This document shows, piece after piece, positions 4,999 through 5,915 of a stretch of 5,915 nucleotides of DNA. The position numbers and the translations under genes were made by a program. The stretch comes from Eggerthellaceae bacterium. Its GTDB lineage: Bacteria; Actinomycetota; Coriobacteriia; Coriobacteriales; Eggerthellaceae. A model generated the notes under the pieces. It saw only the letters and a program-made list of their open reading frames with translations. It was not told the origin of the DNA and did no database searches. The stretch's first letter is position 1, and every line of letters starts with the position of its first letter. The stretch is taken from positions 1 through 5,915 of the forward strand of contig JAFXIM010000263.1 of NCBI GenBank assembly GCA_017533165.1, read 5' to 3'.

Positions 4999-5915
4999 CT
5001 TGAGAAGAAGCGAATTGGAAACCACCGATACGCTGGAAAGAGCCATAGCCGCGCCAGCCAAAGCCGGAGCAAGTATGCCGAAGGCCGCCAGGGGAACCAT
5101 GATGCAGTTGTAAGCCAACGCCCAGAAAAGGTTCTGCTTGATCTTGCACATGGTCGCCTGCGACAAGCGCAAGGCAAGCTCCAGATCGGTCAGGGTGTTG
5201 CGCATAAGCACGACAGAACCCGCGTCAAGGGCAACGTCGGTTCCCGACGCCATGGCCACGCCGATATCCGCCGCTGCAAGCGCGGGGGCATCGTTGATGC
5301 CGTCTCCCACGAAGGCACAGACCTTGCCCTCTCCGATCGATTCGCGAATGGCTCGCACGCGATCGGCTTTCTCGAGCGGTTTGACTTGGGCGAACACACG
5401 CTCAGGAGCAATGCCCACGGCCTCTGCCACCTTGCGCGCATTGTCGGCAGAATCGCCCGTAAGCAGATAGGAGTCAACAGCATGCTTCGTGCGCAAAGCC
5501 ACAATCGCCGCTGCAGAGTCGGGCTTCGGCTCATCTTCGAAAGCAAGGCTTCCAGCCAAGGCACCATCGACGAAAACCTGCGACCCCACGAAGACCTCAT
5601 GTCCTGCAACCATGCCACGCACGCCTTCGCCAGCCAAGGCCTCGAAAGACTCGACGGTCGGCAGATCGCTCAAGCCGCGTTCGGCTGCATATGCAACCAC
5701 GGCACGGGCCAGCGGGTGCTCGCTTTTCTCCTCAAGTGCCGCAACCATGGCCAAAGCCGCATCGGGAACGTCGCAGCTCACCACGCGCGGTTCCCCCACC
5801 GTCACCGTGCCCGTTTTATCGAACACCACGGCAGAAAGCTTGCACATGCGCTCGAGAACCTCGCCGTCCTTGATGAGCACGCCTTCCTGCGCGCCCTTGC
5901 CCATGCCCACCATGA
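4987..5915 (-). CDS. copA: Cu(I)-exporting P1B-type ATPase, C-terminal part (runs off the window)
   Basis: Inner-membrane pump that uses ATP to export Cu(I). The window holds the last 309 or so codons. The ATG at 5913 lies inside the conserved segment before the phosphorylation site, so it is not the true start. Counting from it, one sees DKTGTVT (32-38) with the phosphorylated Asp32, the nucleotide-domain SEHPLA (64-69) and GEGV (95-98), LTGDS (151-155), and the hinge VGDGINDAPAL (202-212). The last two membrane helices follow. YNCIMVP (268-274) and MALSS (290-294) match the YN.4P and M..SS signatures of Cu(I)-specific P1B-1 pumps, distinguishing it from Zn/Cd types. The N-terminal metal-binding domains, actuator domain and CPC helix are outside the window. 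Silver transport is possible, as in many CopA proteins. No clear terminator follows the stop. Confidence 0.93.
   Translation of the reverse strand, partial: MVGMGKGAQEGVLIKDGEVLERMCKLSAVVFDKTGTVTVGEPRVVSCDVPDAALAMVAALEEKSEHPLARAVVAYAAERGLSDLPTVESFEALAGEGVRGMVAGHEVFVGSQVFVDGALAGSLAFEDEPKPDSAAAIVALRTKHAVDSYLLTGDSADNARKVAEAVGIAPERVFAQVKPLEKADRVRAIRESIGEGKVCAFVGDGINDAPALAAADIGVAMASGTDVALDAGSVVLMRNTLTDLELALRLSQATMCKIKQNLFWALAYNCIMVPLAAFGILAPALAGAAMALSSVSVVSNSLLLKRFK

Noticed and set aside
4841..5113. A 90-codon plus-strand frame covering the repeat gap and the ATPase tail
   Set aside because: It has no recognisable protein features and overlaps the conserved C-terminus of the ATPase on the other strand.

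Overview
The window looks like chromosomal DNA of a moderately GC-rich Gram-positive bacterium, most likely an actinomycete-type lineage. Coriobacteriia would fit, but this is tentative. The basis is the glmU / prs / pth gene order, the actinobacterial form of a PRPP-synthetase segment (SPDVGR.KAAKK, where many other bacteria have SPD.GGV.RAR), and strong G/C bias at third codon positions. Four housekeeping or metal-transport genes lie on the minus strand. One MFS efflux gene and the tail of an insertion sequence lie on the plus strand.

Layout. Positions 1-83 are the right end of an IS3-family (IS150-like) element: the last 13 codons of its transposase, then a terminal inverted repeat ending in CA at 82-83. 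Only 47 bp separate the IS end from a complete DHA2-type MFS transporter (131-1501, +). A -35-like hexamer inside the IS end and a good -10 just outside it have near-standard spacing, so the IS may have created a hybrid promoter for the transporter. Convergent genes meet at a hairpin at 1523-1552. Beyond it, on the minus strand, come pth (1622-2185) and prs (2189-3148), 3 bp apart and almost certainly one transcript. A 272-bp gap (3149-3420) holds the prs ribosome binding site, candidate prs promoters and a convincing intrinsic terminator (3310-3342) for glmU. glmU (3421-4785) follows with its own ribosome binding site and a candidate promoter. The next gap (4786-4986) contains scattered AATCG-type repeats and a small palindrome. 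The window ends inside a Cu(I)-type P1B ATPase gene (4987 to beyond 5915, -).

How the genes relate. GlmU makes UDP-GlcNAc for the cell wall, Prs makes PRPP for nucleotide and amino-acid synthesis, and Pth recycles peptidyl-tRNA. This is a conserved housekeeping neighbourhood rather than a pathway. A terminator splits glmU from prs here, and the ribosomal protein gene rplY/ctc that often sits between prs and pth is absent. The copper ATPase is an independent unit. I see no CRISPR array, tRNA, rRNA, riboswitch or clearly novel multigene system. The most interesting local feature is the IS-MFS junction.
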